64,000 nt of DNA from Rhodoplanes serenus (GTDB taxonomy: Bacteria > Pseudomonadota > Alphaproteobacteria > Rhizobiales > Xanthobacteraceae). The notes under the pieces are model-generated. The model saw only the letters and a program-made list of their open reading frames with translations. It was not told the DNA's origin and searched no databases. Made by a program: the position numbers and the translations under genes. Location: contig WNKV01000008.1 of assembly GCA_009720755.1 (NCBI GenBank), positions 186,001 through 250,000 on the forward strand, written 5' to 3'. Shown one piece after another: positions 45,621 to 54,086 of this stretch. The stretch's first letter is position 1; every line of letters begins with the position of its first letter.

Positions 45621-46550
45621 ATGACCTACCTGATCTCCTCGGATTGCCCTGCGGCCCCCGCCGGGCAGCGCCTGCGCGCCCTGCTCCAGCGCCCCGGCAT
45701 CCTGCCGATGCCGGGCGCCCACAACGGTCTCGCCGCCCTCCAGGCGAAGGCCGCCGGCTTCGAGGCGCTGTATCTCTCGGGCGCCGCCATGACGGCTTCC
45801 ATGGGCCTGCCCGATCTTGGCATCGTCACGGTCGACGAGGTGGCGTTCTTCGTCCGCCAGGTGGCGCGCGCCGCCGGCCTGCCGGTGCTGGTCGACGGCG
45901 ACACCGGCTATGGCGAGGCGCTCAACGTCATGCACATGGTGCGCTGCTTCGAGGAGGCGGGCGCCGCCGCGGTCCATATCGAGGACCAGCTCCTGCCGAA
46001 GAAGTGCGGCCACCTCAACGACAAGAAGCTCGCCGACCCGGCCGACATGGCGGCCAAGATCCAGGCCGCCGTGCGGGCGCGCCGCGATCTCGTGATCGTC
46101 GCCCGCACCGACGCGGCAGCGAGCGAGGGGCTCGACGGCGCCGTCTCGCGCGCGAAACGTTACGTCGAGGCCGGAGCGGACGTCATCTTCCCGGAGGCAC
46201 TGACCACACCCGAGATGTTCCGCGCGTTCGCCCAACGCCTGCCCGGCGTGCCGCTGCTCGCCAACATGACCGAGTTCGGCCGCACGCCGTTCCTCACCGC
46301 GGCGGAGTTCGCGGCGCTCGGCTACAAGATCGTCATCTGGCCGGTGAGCGCGCTGCGCTGCGCCGCCCGGGCACAGGCCGATCTCTACGCGACGCTCGCC
46401 CGCGACGGCAGCACCGAGGCGATGCTGCCGCGCATGCAGACCCGCGCCGAGCTGTACGCCACCATCGGCTACGCCGACTACGAGGCGCTGGACTCCTCCA
46501 TCGTCGCCACCGTGGTGCCCGAGATGCCGGCACGCGGGACGACCGGCTGA
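45621..46550 (+). CDS. PrpB/ICL-superfamily lyase (2-methylisocitrate lyase-like)
   Basis: A 309-residue isocitrate-lyase/PEP-mutase superfamily protein. 'LVDGDTGYGEALNVMHM' gives the Mg-binding acidic motif, and 'EDQLLPKKCGHLNDKKL' contains the K-K-C-G-H loop diagnostic of methylisocitrate or isocitrate lyases. 'LYLSGAAMTASMGLPDLG' precedes these. It should cleave a 2,3-substituted malate such as 2-methylisocitrate, dimethylmalate or a related compound to pyruvate plus a C4 acid. GGGAGA precedes ATG 45621. With the divergent PrpF-like gene it suggests catabolism of a branched tricarboxylate. PrpC and PrpD are missing locally. Confidence 0.88.
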   Translation: MTYLISSDCPAAPAGQRLRALLQRPGILPMPGAHNGLAALQAKAAGFEALYLSGAAMTASMGLPDLGIVTVDEVAFFVRQVARAAGLPVLVDGDTGYGEALNVMHMVRCFEEAGAAAVHIEDQLLPKKCGHLNDKKLADPADMAAKIQAAVRARRDLVIVARTDAAASEGLDGAVSRAKRYVEAGADVIFPEALTTPEMFRAFAQRLPGVPLLANMTEFGRTPFLTAAEFAALGYKIVIWPVSALRCAARAQADLYATLARDGSTEAMLPRMQTRAELYATIGYADYEALDSSIVATVVPEMPARGTTG

Positions 46551-46684
46551 GGCCGGCGCCCACCGGCCGACATCCTCGTCGCGGGTCGCGGGTCGCGGGC
46601 GCCCCTGCCCTATCGTGGCGGGACGCGGCGCCACGCCGCGGGCCGGCGGCTTGCCGACGGGCGATAGGGGATTAATCTGGTTGC

Positions 46685-47686
46685 GTGTTGCGGATGATAC
46701 CGGGGGTCCGCGTGCGCGACGGGTCGGGTGCGGGCGACGAGCAAGCCGACAGCTTGCGGGCGGACAGCCTGCGGGCCGAGAAATCGCGGGCCGGCAACTT
46801 GAAGGCCGTCTCCCTGCGAGCCGACCGCCTGGGAGCCGACCGCCGGCGGGCCGATGAACGAGCCGGCGACGAGCGGGCTAGCAGTCAGCAAACCAGCAGC
46901 AAGCAAGCCAGCGACGAGCGGGCCGGCGCCGGGGTCCGTTCGGTCCACCTCGCTCTCGACGTGCTCGAGGCGATCGCCTTGTCGGGCGACGAGCTCGGCG
47001 TCACCCAGATCGCCGATCGCCTGGCGGTCACCAAGGGCGCGGTTCACCGCCACCTGCACACGCTGGTCGAGCGCGGCTACCTGACCCGCAACCCGACGAC
47101 CGCGCGCTACGCCCTCGGCCCCAAGAGCCGGCTGCTCGCCCGCTTCTCGCCGCAGACCGACCTCGTGCAGGCGGCCGACGGCCCCATGCGCGCGCTGCGC
47201 GACCGGCTCGGCCACACCGCGGTGCTGTCGGCGATGACGCCGCGCGGCGCCCTGGTGCTGGCGACGGTCGCCGGCGCGTCGACCATCGAGATCGGCGTGC
47301 GGCCCGGCAGCGAGCTGCCGTTCCATGCCTCGGCCCAGGGCAAGGTGCTGCTCGCCTTCGCGCCGCCCCCCGTGAAGGAGCGTGTGCTGGCGCGTCCGCT
47401 CGAAGCCTTCACGGCGCGGACCGTGGTCGACCGGGCGCGGGTCGAGGCCGAACTCGCCCGCATCGTCCAGCAGGGCTATGCCACCGCACCCGAAGAGGTG
47501 GTGGTCGGCATCAATGTGATGGCGGCGCCGGTCTTCGATGCGCGGGACGGGTGCATCGGCGCCCTGGCGGTGGTCGGCTCGATCCGGGTCCTTCCCGAGG
47601 AACCGAACCCCGACACGGTGACGAGCCTCCAGGGCTACGCACGGCAGTTGTCGCGGCGGCTGGCCCAGCCTCGCCGGGTGCCGTAA
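46685..47686 (+). CDS. IclR-family transcriptional regulator with long low-complexity N-terminus
   Basis: A 333-residue regulator. Residues ~1-80 are low complexity with repeated A-D-x-L-R-A / A-D-E-R-A units. The winged helix-turn-helix follows ('LGVTQIADRLAVTKGAVHRH') and then the IclR effector domain ('ELPFHASAQGKVLLAF', 'YATAPEEVVVGINVMAAPV'). IclR proteins regulate catabolic genes in response to small carboxylates, so the prpB-like and prpF-tctC units are probable targets. The first possible start is GTG 46685; ATG 46694 is also in frame, and a real start farther inside is possible because the N-terminal tail has no known function. Confidence 0.88.
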   Translation: MLRMIPGVRVRDGSGAGDEQADSLRADSLRAEKSRAGNLKAVSLRADRLGADRRRADERAGDERASSQQTSSKQASDERAGAGVRSVHLALDVLEAIALSGDELGVTQIADRLAVTKGAVHRHLHTLVERGYLTRNPTTARYALGPKSRLLARFSPQTDLVQAADGPMRALRDRLGHTAVLSAMTPRGALVLATVAGASTIEIGVRPGSELPFHASAQGKVLLAFAPPPVKERVLARPLEAFTARTVVDRARVEAELARIVQQGYATAPEEVVVGINVMAAPVFDARDGCIGALAVVGSIRVLPEEPNPDTVTSLQGYARQLSRRLAQPRRVP

Positions 47687-47777
47687 CGCGGCGCGAGCGT
47701 CACGTCCCGGTCACCGACGAGGCGTCCACCAGAGGGGGGCCGCACCGGCGATCACGTTCCGGACGAACGACTGGACC

Positions 47778-48200
47778 TCACGCCTCGCCGGCGCAGCGCC
47801 GGCGACGCAAGGAGTCGGGCCGCAGGCGGTTGCGATCCCGCCAGCCGCGCCGGACCACCCCCGGCTCGTCGCGGTCGATCTCCGCCATGACGGCGCGAAG
47901 CCTGCGCCCGAACGGCACCCCGTCGGGCTCGGCCGCATCCACCACGGCGACGATCCGCTCCAGGTCGACCAGGATGCGGTTGTAGTCCCGCCGCAGATGC
48001 GCCAGCAGCGCGCGGCGACGCTCGACTGATTCGCCTGCCGCCGACAACTCTCCGACGAGCTGCTCCAGGCAGGTCGCGTAGACGTCGAGCACGCTTCGCA
48101 GTCGCGGCAAGTCTGCCCGCAGCACGGTTGCCAGGGCGCTGTCCGCACCACTGACAACGCCGTTTCCCATATTCTGGGAGTTGTGGCAGTAGTTATCCAT
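47778..48200 (-). CDS. Conserved hypothetical helical protein, 140 aa
   Basis: A protein rich in Arg, Leu and Ala that is probably all helical: 'LRADLPRLRSVLDVYATCLE' and 'RRALLAHLRRDYNRILVDLE' are amphipathic. The C-terminus is very basic (ending 'DSLRRRRCAGEA'). No family is recognised and no membrane segment is visible. ATG 48200 has AGGA nine bases upstream; a second ATG lies nine bases further 5'. Codon use is consistent with a real gene. It is divergent from the TPR protein across a 329-bp gap. Confidence 0.6.
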   Translation of the reverse strand: MDNYCHNSQNMGNGVVSGADSALATVLRADLPRLRSVLDVYATCLEQLVGELSAAGESVERRRALLAHLRRDYNRILVDLERIVAVVDAAEPDGVPFGRRLRAVMAEIDRDEPGVVRRGWRDRNRLRPDSLRRRRCAGEA

Positions 48201-48529
48201 TCTCGCCATTCCTGTGAGGATTCGGCCCGTCTCTCTCTTGTCGAACGCTACCGTCTGATCCAATCCTTACCGAAATTCTGCGAATATGGGGGACTTGGCT
48301 GTCAGTTGACAGTCATACGACGGACGGCCAGACGATGGACGGCCTGTCGTGTCCCAACTCGCACGCGAATTTGGAATGCGCTGATGTTCGAGATCTGCGG
48401 GCGCTCGTTAGGACCGTGACCGCGTCGGCATGCCGCCGCGATACCGATCGCGCTCTCGGCCTCGGTCAGCGGCATCGCGAATCCAGTCGGCACTGATCTC
48501 GGCCTCGCCGAGCAACCGGAACCTCGCCC
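48201..48529. other. Divergent intergenic region, 329 bp
   Basis: This gap is somewhat less GC-rich near 48240-48320 ('TTACCGAAATTCTGCG' region). It must hold promoters for both flanking genes. I see no gene, hairpin or recognisable operator. Confidence 0.45.
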
Positions 48530-50332
48530 GTGCTGCGTTCGGACGGCACTCTCGAACTCTCCGAGGCCGAGATCAGGGCAGCCCTGACTCGCGTCCTCGC
48601 CAGCCCGCGCTTTCGGGATTCGCCTCAGATCAGCGCCTTCCTGTCCTATGTGGTGGACCGGACGCTGGCCGGGCGAAGCGACCAGATCAAGGGCTACACC
48701 ATCGCGGTCGAGGCCCTCGGGCGCGACGCCAGCTTCGATCCCAACTCCCAGTCGATCGTCCGCACCGAGGCGGCGCGCCTGCGCCAGGAGCTGGCGCGCT
48801 ACTATGCCGATGCGGGCCACGACGACGCGGTCCGCATCACGCTGCCGCGCGGCCGCTACGTTCCCGTGTTCGAGTGCGGGCCACCGGCCGTCCCCCCCGA
48901 GACCGCCGAGATGCCGACCGTCGACGCCGCTGCGCCGGCGCCAGCTGCGACCGCCCCCCTCGCTCCCGACATTCGCACCGTCCCGGCGCCGGCTGGCGGC
49001 GACCGTCGCGGGCGGATCGGCGCCGCCTGGCTGCCGGTCGCCGTGATGGTGATCGGCGCCCTGGTGGCCTATGGGCTGGTCAATACCCTGGTGCTGCGTG
49101 CCCAGAGGAGCCGAACGCCGGCCGTCGAGCAGGCCGACGACCCGGTCCGCGCGTCCGCCTACGCCGCCCGCCACGGCGAGCCGCGCATCGCCGTGGCACC
49201 GATGACGACGACCGGCGCGGTCCGGGAGGGCCGCGTCGATCCGGCCGCCGTCCACACCATCCTGGTCAATGCACTGTCGCGGTTCGAGGACATCGTCGTC
49301 GTCCTGGCGCGGCCCGGCAACGACCGGCCCGGCGCAGTGCCGGCCGACTATCTGCTCACGCCCATCCTGGTCTATGGCAACGAGAGCGACCCAGTGCTGA
49401 CGCTGCGGCTGACCACGCTGCCCGACCAGGCGGTGATCTGGCACGCCGACTTCGAGACGGCGCGGCCCGGCGAGACACGCGAGGTGGCGCGCCGGCGGGT
49501 TGCGCTGGAGGCCTTGAGCATCCTGCTGGAGCCGTTCGGCATCGTCGCCGCCGCGGAACGCCGCAAGCAGGAGCAGCAGCAGCCGCCGCGCTACGGATGC
49601 GCCCTCCTGGCCGCCAAGGTGGCGCGCTACTACGATCCCGGACGACACACCCAGACGCGGGAGTGCCTCGAAAGGGCGATCGCCGACGATCCCGGCTTCG
49701 TCCTCGCCCATGTGCTGCTGGCCCGCCTGCACGTCCGCGACTACGTGCACGGCCTGAGCGTGTCGAGCGATCTGTCGACCGCGGTGGCGCTGGCCCATCG
49801 CGCCGTCGAGCTCGGCCCCAACAGCGCGCGCGCCCACTACACCCTCATGCAGATCGAGCTCGCCCGCGGCCGTGTCGAGCGCGCCCACGAGCTGGCCCGC
49901 AAGGCCCTGGCGCTCAATCCCTACGACGTGCGCGTGCTGATGCAGGTCGGCGGCTTCATGGTGGCGACCGGCGACGTCGACGGCGGCCTGGCGCTGCTCC
50001 AGCAGGCCCGCCGCCATCTCTCCACCAACCCGCATCCGCTCGCCTGGAGCCTGTTCCTCGCCCACTATCTCCGCGACGAGATGGCCGAGGCCGCAGCCGA
50101 CATCGCGGAGATGCCCGGCGAGTACGACATCAACCTGGTCGCGCGCGCGCTCCTGTCGGCCCGCACCGGCGACCCCGAGGGCGCTCGAGCGGCGCTCGCC
50201 GTGCTGCACGCCCGCCAGCCCACATGGATCGAGGGGGCGCAGGAGCGGCTGTCGCGCCTGGTGGCGGCGCCATGGATTCGCGATCGCCTCGAGGCCGACT
50301 TGAAGGCCATCGGCGGCGCCGACACACACTGA
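48530..50332 (+). CDS. Membrane protein with cyclase-type N-terminal domain and TPR repeats
   Basis: A 600-residue protein. Residues ~8-118 form a domain usually found at the N-terminus of rhizobial class III adenylate cyclase-like or TPR proteins: 'LASPRFRDSPQISAFLSYVV', 'IKGYTIAVEALGRDASFDP' and 'RITLPRGRYVPVFE'. A membrane segment lies near 163-185 ('LPVAVMVIGALVAYGLVN'). A periplasmic-side alpha/beta region follows and resembles TolB N-terminal domains, then TPR-like helices from about 370 to 560. No cyclase catalytic domain is present. It may be a sensor or scaffold. Start is GTG 48530 with a weak ribosome site. Confidence 0.75.
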   Translation: MLRSDGTLELSEAEIRAALTRVLASPRFRDSPQISAFLSYVVDRTLAGRSDQIKGYTIAVEALGRDASFDPNSQSIVRTEAARLRQELARYYADAGHDDAVRITLPRGRYVPVFECGPPAVPPETAEMPTVDAAAPAPAATAPLAPDIRTVPAPAGGDRRGRIGAAWLPVAVMVIGALVAYGLVNTLVLRAQRSRTPAVEQADDPVRASAYAARHGEPRIAVAPMTTTGAVREGRVDPAAVHTILVNALSRFEDIVVVLARPGNDRPGAVPADYLLTPILVYGNESDPVLTLRLTTLPDQAVIWHADFETARPGETREVARRRVALEALSILLEPFGIVAAAERRKQEQQQPPRYGCALLAAKVARYYDPGRHTQTRECLERAIADDPGFVLAHVLLARLHVRDYVHGLSVSSDLSTAVALAHRAVELGPNSARAHYTLMQIELARGRVERAHELARKALALNPYDVRVLMQVGGFMVATGDVDGGLALLQQARRHLSTNPHPLAWSLFLAHYLRDEMAEAAADIAEMPGEYDINLVARALLSARTGDPEGARAALAVLHARQPTWIEGAQERLSRLVAAPWIRDRLEADLKAIGGADTH

Positions 50333-50523
50333 TCGGTGATCCGGACGGCCCGCCGCCGCGCAGTCCGGCCGGCGGTTGTCCGGTCGCGCGCTCGCCCGAG
50401 CGGCCGGCCGTGCCCGTATTTGCCCCGGCTGCTCGGCACGACGCGCTGCGCTACCATCCCGCACGGCGAGCCCGCGTCGCCCCGCGTCGCCCGCCCCGTC
50501 GCGACGTTCGTGTGGAACCCTTC

Positions 50524-51186
50524 ATGACCAAGCCTGCCGAACCGACCTGCTCCGAATGCGGACAGCTCGACTGCTATCACCAGCGCGGTAACCCGCCCGC
50601 CTTCTGCGTCGGCAAGAAGACCGCCCCGGAGGTGGTGGAGGAGGTGGCGGAGCGCTATCGCGGCGACGGCCCGGATGCGGTTCTGGCGCGCGCCTCCGCC
50701 GAGGTCGAGGGCACCTATTACGGCAAGCTCAACCGGGTGGAGGAAACGCTCGCCTTCGCGCGCCGTATCGGCGCCCACCGCATCGGCATCGCCACCTGCG
50801 TCGGCCTGATCGAGGAGGCGCGGTTGTTCGCCACCATCCTGCGCCGCGGCGGCTTCGACCCGCAGACCGTGCTGTGCAAGATCGGCGGCCTCGACAAGAC
50901 CGAGATCGGCGTGCCCGACGCCCACAAGATCAAGCCGGGCGGCTTCGAGGCGTGCTGCAACCCGGTGCTCCAGGCGGTCGCCCTCAACGCCAAGAAGACC
51001 GACCTCAACGTGCTGATCGGCCTGTGCGTCGGGCACGACGCCCTGTTCTACAAGCACTCCGACGCGCCGGTGACCACCCTGATCACCAAGGACCGGGTGC
51101 TCGGCCACAATCCCGCCGCCGCCCTCTACACCGCCAAGAGCTACGGCAAGCGGGTGCTCGACGAGGATCGCCTGAAGGACCTTTAG
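50524..51186 (+). CDS. DUF1847 metal-binding-type protein
   Basis: A 220-residue cysteine-rich protein of the DUF1847 family. The N-terminus holds 'CSECGQLDCYHQRG' and then 'FCVGKKT'; further Cys occur in 'IATCVGLIEEARLF', 'VLCKIGGLD', 'FEACCNPVLQA' and 'GLCVGHDALFYKHSD'. The spacing suggests an iron-sulfur or zinc site. The function of the family is unknown; it occurs in anaerobes and phototrophs. It lies 191 bases after the TPR protein and is likely transcribed alone. An overlapping longer frame upstream has no domain content. ATG 50524 matches the family start. Confidence 0.88.
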   Translation: MTKPAEPTCSECGQLDCYHQRGNPPAFCVGKKTAPEVVEEVAERYRGDGPDAVLARASAEVEGTYYGKLNRVEETLAFARRIGAHRIGIATCVGLIEEARLFATILRRGGFDPQTVLCKIGGLDKTEIGVPDAHKIKPGGFEACCNPVLQAVALNAKKTDLNVLIGLCVGHDALFYKHSDAPVTTLITKDRVLGHNPAAALYTAKSYGKRVLDEDRLKDL

Positions 51187-51211
51187 TCCTGTTTCCGGAG
51201 ATCATTTCGCC

Positions 51212-51356
51212 GTCGTTCCGGGGCGCGGCACCCGAATCGGCGCGTCGCGCCGTCCGGGCGCCGCGAACCCGGAACCCAGCGACACACGTCATTCCGCGGC
51301 AAGCTTTTGACTCTCGGCTGGATTCCGGACAGCCGCTTCGCGGCTTCCGGAATGAC
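51212..51356. repeat. Family B palindromic intergenic repeat, copy 2
   Basis: A longer relative of 24727-24829: the left end GTCGTTCCGGGGCGCGGC, an inner GTCATTCCGCGG arm, and the right end GGCTTCCGGAATGACC. The spacer is about 40 bases longer than in copy 1. It follows the DUF1847 stop closely and may terminate transcription. Confidence 0.65.
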
Positions 51357-51385
51357 CGCCGAGTGGATTAGCCGGTCTCGCACAA

Positions 51386-51465
51386 GACCATTCCCGGCGA
51401 AGCGGGACCCCGGCTCGTCGTCGGGACTGAGATCGATCAAGGACGGCTGGAGCGGATTCCTGCTT
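51386..51465 (+). repeat. Family A repeat, diverged copy
   Basis: Weak but ordered similarity to 32229-32331: CATTCCCGGCGAAGCGGGACCC, then CTCGTCGTCG, GATCGATCAA and GGAGCGGATTCC in the same order and spacing (the first block is cited as CATTCCCGGCGAAGCGGGAC here). The terminal palindrome is lost. Confidence 0.5.
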
Positions 51466-51625
51466 CACATCGCGGCGACCCGCCACGGGGCCCGATCGGC
51501 CGCCGTCGTGTCACCGTCTCCACCGCACGGCGCCGTCGCGATGGTGTCCCGCATCGCACCGATGTTCCGCGTCCCGCATCGCGACGACGGCGCCCCGCGC
51601 CACGCTCGCCCGACCAGAGAGCCGC

Positions 51626-53044
51626 ATGCCGATGTTTCGAGCCGATCAGATGTTCCGGACCAAGCAGATCGCCACGGTGAGCGACGACATCGGCAAGACC
51701 GGCCTCCGCCGCTCGCTCGGCGCCTTCGACATGGTCATGCTGGGCATCGGCGCCGCCGTCGGCACCGGCATCTTCGTGCTCACCGGCGTGGCGGCGGCCC
51801 GCTACGCGGGTCCCGGCATCATGCTCTCCTTCGTGCTGTCGTCGGTGGTCTGCGGGCTCGTGTGCCTCGCCTATTCGGAGCTCGCCTCGTCGATCCCGGC
51901 GGCCGGCAGCGCCTACACCTATTCCTACGTGGCGGCCGGCGAGTTCGTCGCCTGGCTGGTCGGCTGGAACCTGATTCTCGAATACTCGGTCGGCGCCTGT
52001 GCGGTCGCCGGCGGCTGGTCGGCCTATCTGGTCGGGATCCTCAAGTCGGGCGGCATCGAGCTGCCCAAGGCGATCACCGCGGTGCCGCACGACGGCGGCG
52101 TCGTCAATCTGCCCGCCATGCTGATCATCGCCTTCGTCACCGTGCTGCTGGTGCGCGGCATCCGCGAGAGCGCCGCGGTCAACCGCACTCTCGTGGGCCT
52201 CAAGCTCGGCACCATCTTCCTGTTCCTGCTGCTCGCCGGGCCGCGCGTCGACGTCACCAACTGGACGCCGTTCCTGCCCTTCGGCTGGGCGGGCATCTCG
52301 GCCGGCGCCGCCATCATCTTCTTCGCCTATCTGGGCGTCGACTCGCTCACCACCGCGGCCGAGGAGACGCGCAACCCGCGCCGCGACGTGCCGATCGGCA
52401 TCATCGTGTCGCTCGCCATCTGCACCCTGCTGTATGTGGCGGTCGCCGCGGTGCTCACCGGGGTGGTGCCGTTCGCCCGGCTCGACACCGCCGAGCCGGT
52501 CACCTACGCGCTGCGGACGCTCGGCTACAATTTCGGCTCGGCACTCGTCGGGGTCGGCGCCATCTCGGGCCTCACCACCGTCTGCCTGGTGATGATCTAC
52601 GCCCAGACCCGTGCCTTCTTCGCGATGTCGCGCGATGGGCTGATCCCGCCGGCGCTGTGCCGCGTGCATCCGCGCTACGGCACGCCCCACGTCGCCACCA
52701 TCCTGGTCGGCAGCGTGGTGGCCGTGATGGCCGGCTTCACCCCGATCGGCCTGGTCGCCGAGATGTGCAACATCGGCACGCTGTTCGCGTTCGTGGTCGT
52801 CAGCGCCTGCGTGCTGGTGCTCCGCCGCACCCAGCCCGATCTGCCGCGGCCGTTCCGCTGCCCGGCCGCCGTCGTGGTGGTGCCGCTGGCGATCGCGTCG
52901 TCGCTCTACATCATGATGAGCCTGTCGGGCGCCACCTGGGTCCGCTTCGTGGTGTGGACCGCCGTCGGGATCGTCGTCTATGCGGGGTATGGGGCGCGCC
53001 ACAGCCGGCTGAACCAGCCGACCGCCGTGGCGGCGGTCGCCTGA
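51626..53044 (+). CDS. Amino-acid permease, APC superfamily
   Basis: A 472-residue transporter with 12 predicted membrane segments. The first helix has the unwound-helix motif 'MVMLGIGAAVGTGIFVLTGV', typical of cationic amino-acid permeases. It resembles the CAT/YfnA group, which takes up branched or cationic amino acids with protons. The N-terminal ~30 cytoplasmic residues contain 'LRRSLGAFDMV', also typical. Length is normal. The gene stands alone between repeats and ppa. The ATG at 51626 is used; a second ATG seven residues inside the frame is a possible alternative. Confidence 0.92.
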   Translation: MPMFRADQMFRTKQIATVSDDIGKTGLRRSLGAFDMVMLGIGAAVGTGIFVLTGVAAARYAGPGIMLSFVLSSVVCGLVCLAYSELASSIPAAGSAYTYSYVAAGEFVAWLVGWNLILEYSVGACAVAGGWSAYLVGILKSGGIELPKAITAVPHDGGVVNLPAMLIIAFVTVLLVRGIRESAAVNRTLVGLKLGTIFLFLLLAGPRVDVTNWTPFLPFGWAGISAGAAIIFFAYLGVDSLTTAAEETRNPRRDVPIGIIVSLAICTLLYVAVAAVLTGVVPFARLDTAEPVTYALRTLGYNFGSALVGVGAISGLTTVCLVMIYAQTRAFFAMSRDGLIPPALCRVHPRYGTPHVATILVGSVVAVMAGFTPIGLVAEMCNIGTLFAFVVVSACVLVLRRTQPDLPRPFRCPAAVVVVPLAIASSLYIMMSLSGATWVRFVVWTAVGIVVYAGYGARHSRLNQPTAVAAVA

Positions 53045-53046
53045 CG

Positions 53047-53076
53047 GTCGCGGCGACGTCCGTCGCGGCGACGTCC
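53047..53076. repeat. 15-bp tandem repeat, two copies
   Basis: GTCGCGGCGACGTCC occurs twice head to tail just after the permease stop, followed by a partial third copy. Each unit contains the palindrome GTCGCGGCGAC less one base pair. Confidence 0.6.
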
Positions 53077-53223
53077 GTCGCATCGCCGCTTGGCCGCGGC
53101 GTCCGGCGGCGGCCCGGCATGGTTGAATTCTGTTGTGGCGGGGCGGCCCGGCGCAGTAATCAGGCAGCGTTGGTGGAGCCTTCGACGGCCCGCCGAGACC
53201 TGTCCGTTGCCACTGGAGCTCCG

Positions 53224-53769
53224 ATGAACCTCTCCGAAATCTCGCCCGGCCGCAATCCGCCCAAGGACATTCACGTCGTGATCGAGATCCCGCTCGGCGG
53301 CGAGCCGGTCAAGTACGAGATCGACAAGAAGTCGGGCGCCCTGTTCGTCGATCGCTTCCTGCACACGGCGATGTACTATCCCGGCAACTACGGCTTCATC
53401 CCGCACACGCTGTCGCCGGACGGCGACCCCATCGACGTGATGGTGGTGAACCGGGTGCCGGTGTTCCCGGGCTCGGTGGTCCGCTGCCGGCCGGTCGGCG
53501 CGCTGCTGATGGAGGACGAGTCGGGCGGCGACGAGAAGATCCTCGCGGTGCCGGTCGACAATCTGCATCCCTACTACACCGACATGCAGAACTACACCGA
53601 CCTGCCCCTGATCGTGCGCGACCAGATCGCCCACTTTTTCCAGCACTACAAGGACCTGGAGAAGGGCAAGTGGGTCACCATCGCGAAATGGCTCGACACC
53701 GCCGGGGCCGAGGACCTGATCATGAAGGCGATCGCCCGCGCGGCCGAGAAGGCGGCGCAGGAGGGCTGA
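53224..53769 (+). CDS. ppa: Inorganic pyrophosphatase (family I)
   Basis: A 181-residue soluble family I pyrophosphatase that hydrolyses pyrophosphate to phosphate and drives biosynthetic reactions. 'IEIPLGGEPVKYEIDKKSGA' opens the fold, and 'YYPGNYGFIPHTLSPDGDPI' and 'DVMVV' carry the Asp residues of the signature D-G-D-P-I-D. 'LAVPVDNLHPYYTDMQNY' follows. Its length matches the hexameric bacterial enzymes. GGAG precedes ATG 53224. An essential housekeeping gene, monocistronic here. Confidence 0.97.
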   Translation: MNLSEISPGRNPPKDIHVVIEIPLGGEPVKYEIDKKSGALFVDRFLHTAMYYPGNYGFIPHTLSPDGDPIDVMVVNRVPVFPGSVVRCRPVGALLMEDESGGDEKILAVPVDNLHPYYTDMQNYTDLPLIVRDQIAHFFQHYKDLEKGKWVTIAKWLDTAGAEDLIMKAIARAAEKAAQEG

Positions 53770-54086
53770 GGACGGCGGACGACGTCGACCTCGACCGCCT
53801 GGTGGCGCACCACCCGCAACACTCCGTCGCCGGACCGCCGGAATACGGCCGTCCGGCGACTGCGTTTCGGCCCTGACTTCGCCGCGGTCGGGGACTGACA
53901 TACCGCCGCCACTGCGGAGCCGTCGCCGGTCCGCCGCGGCGGGGGCGCGCGAGATCGGCCGGTCCGGGTCGAACGGCGCGAGGCCGCGCCGCGACCAACC
54001 TGCGCCATCGGCACTGCACGGCTCGGTTCCCTAGGACCCGGTTCCGCACGACCCCGAGCTGCCGCCACGCCAACCACGAGGCCCCC
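53770..54086. other. Intergenic, 317 bp, no gene seen
   Basis: The gap between ppa and the DUF4139 gene holds only shadow frames. No strong hairpin or promoter motif was recognised. Confidence 0.45.

Larger units (their letters stand above)
51187..51625. other. Intergenic, 439 bp, filled with repeats
   Basis: The region holds a family B palindrome (51212-51356) and a diverged family A copy (51386-51465). The remaining ~150 bases upstream of the permease should contain its promoter. No gene is seen. Confidence 0.6.

Noticed and set aside
48530-50332. Adenylate cyclase
   Set aside because: The N-terminal domain is of the type found in cyclase-like proteins, but no class III catalytic motif occurs in the 600 residues.
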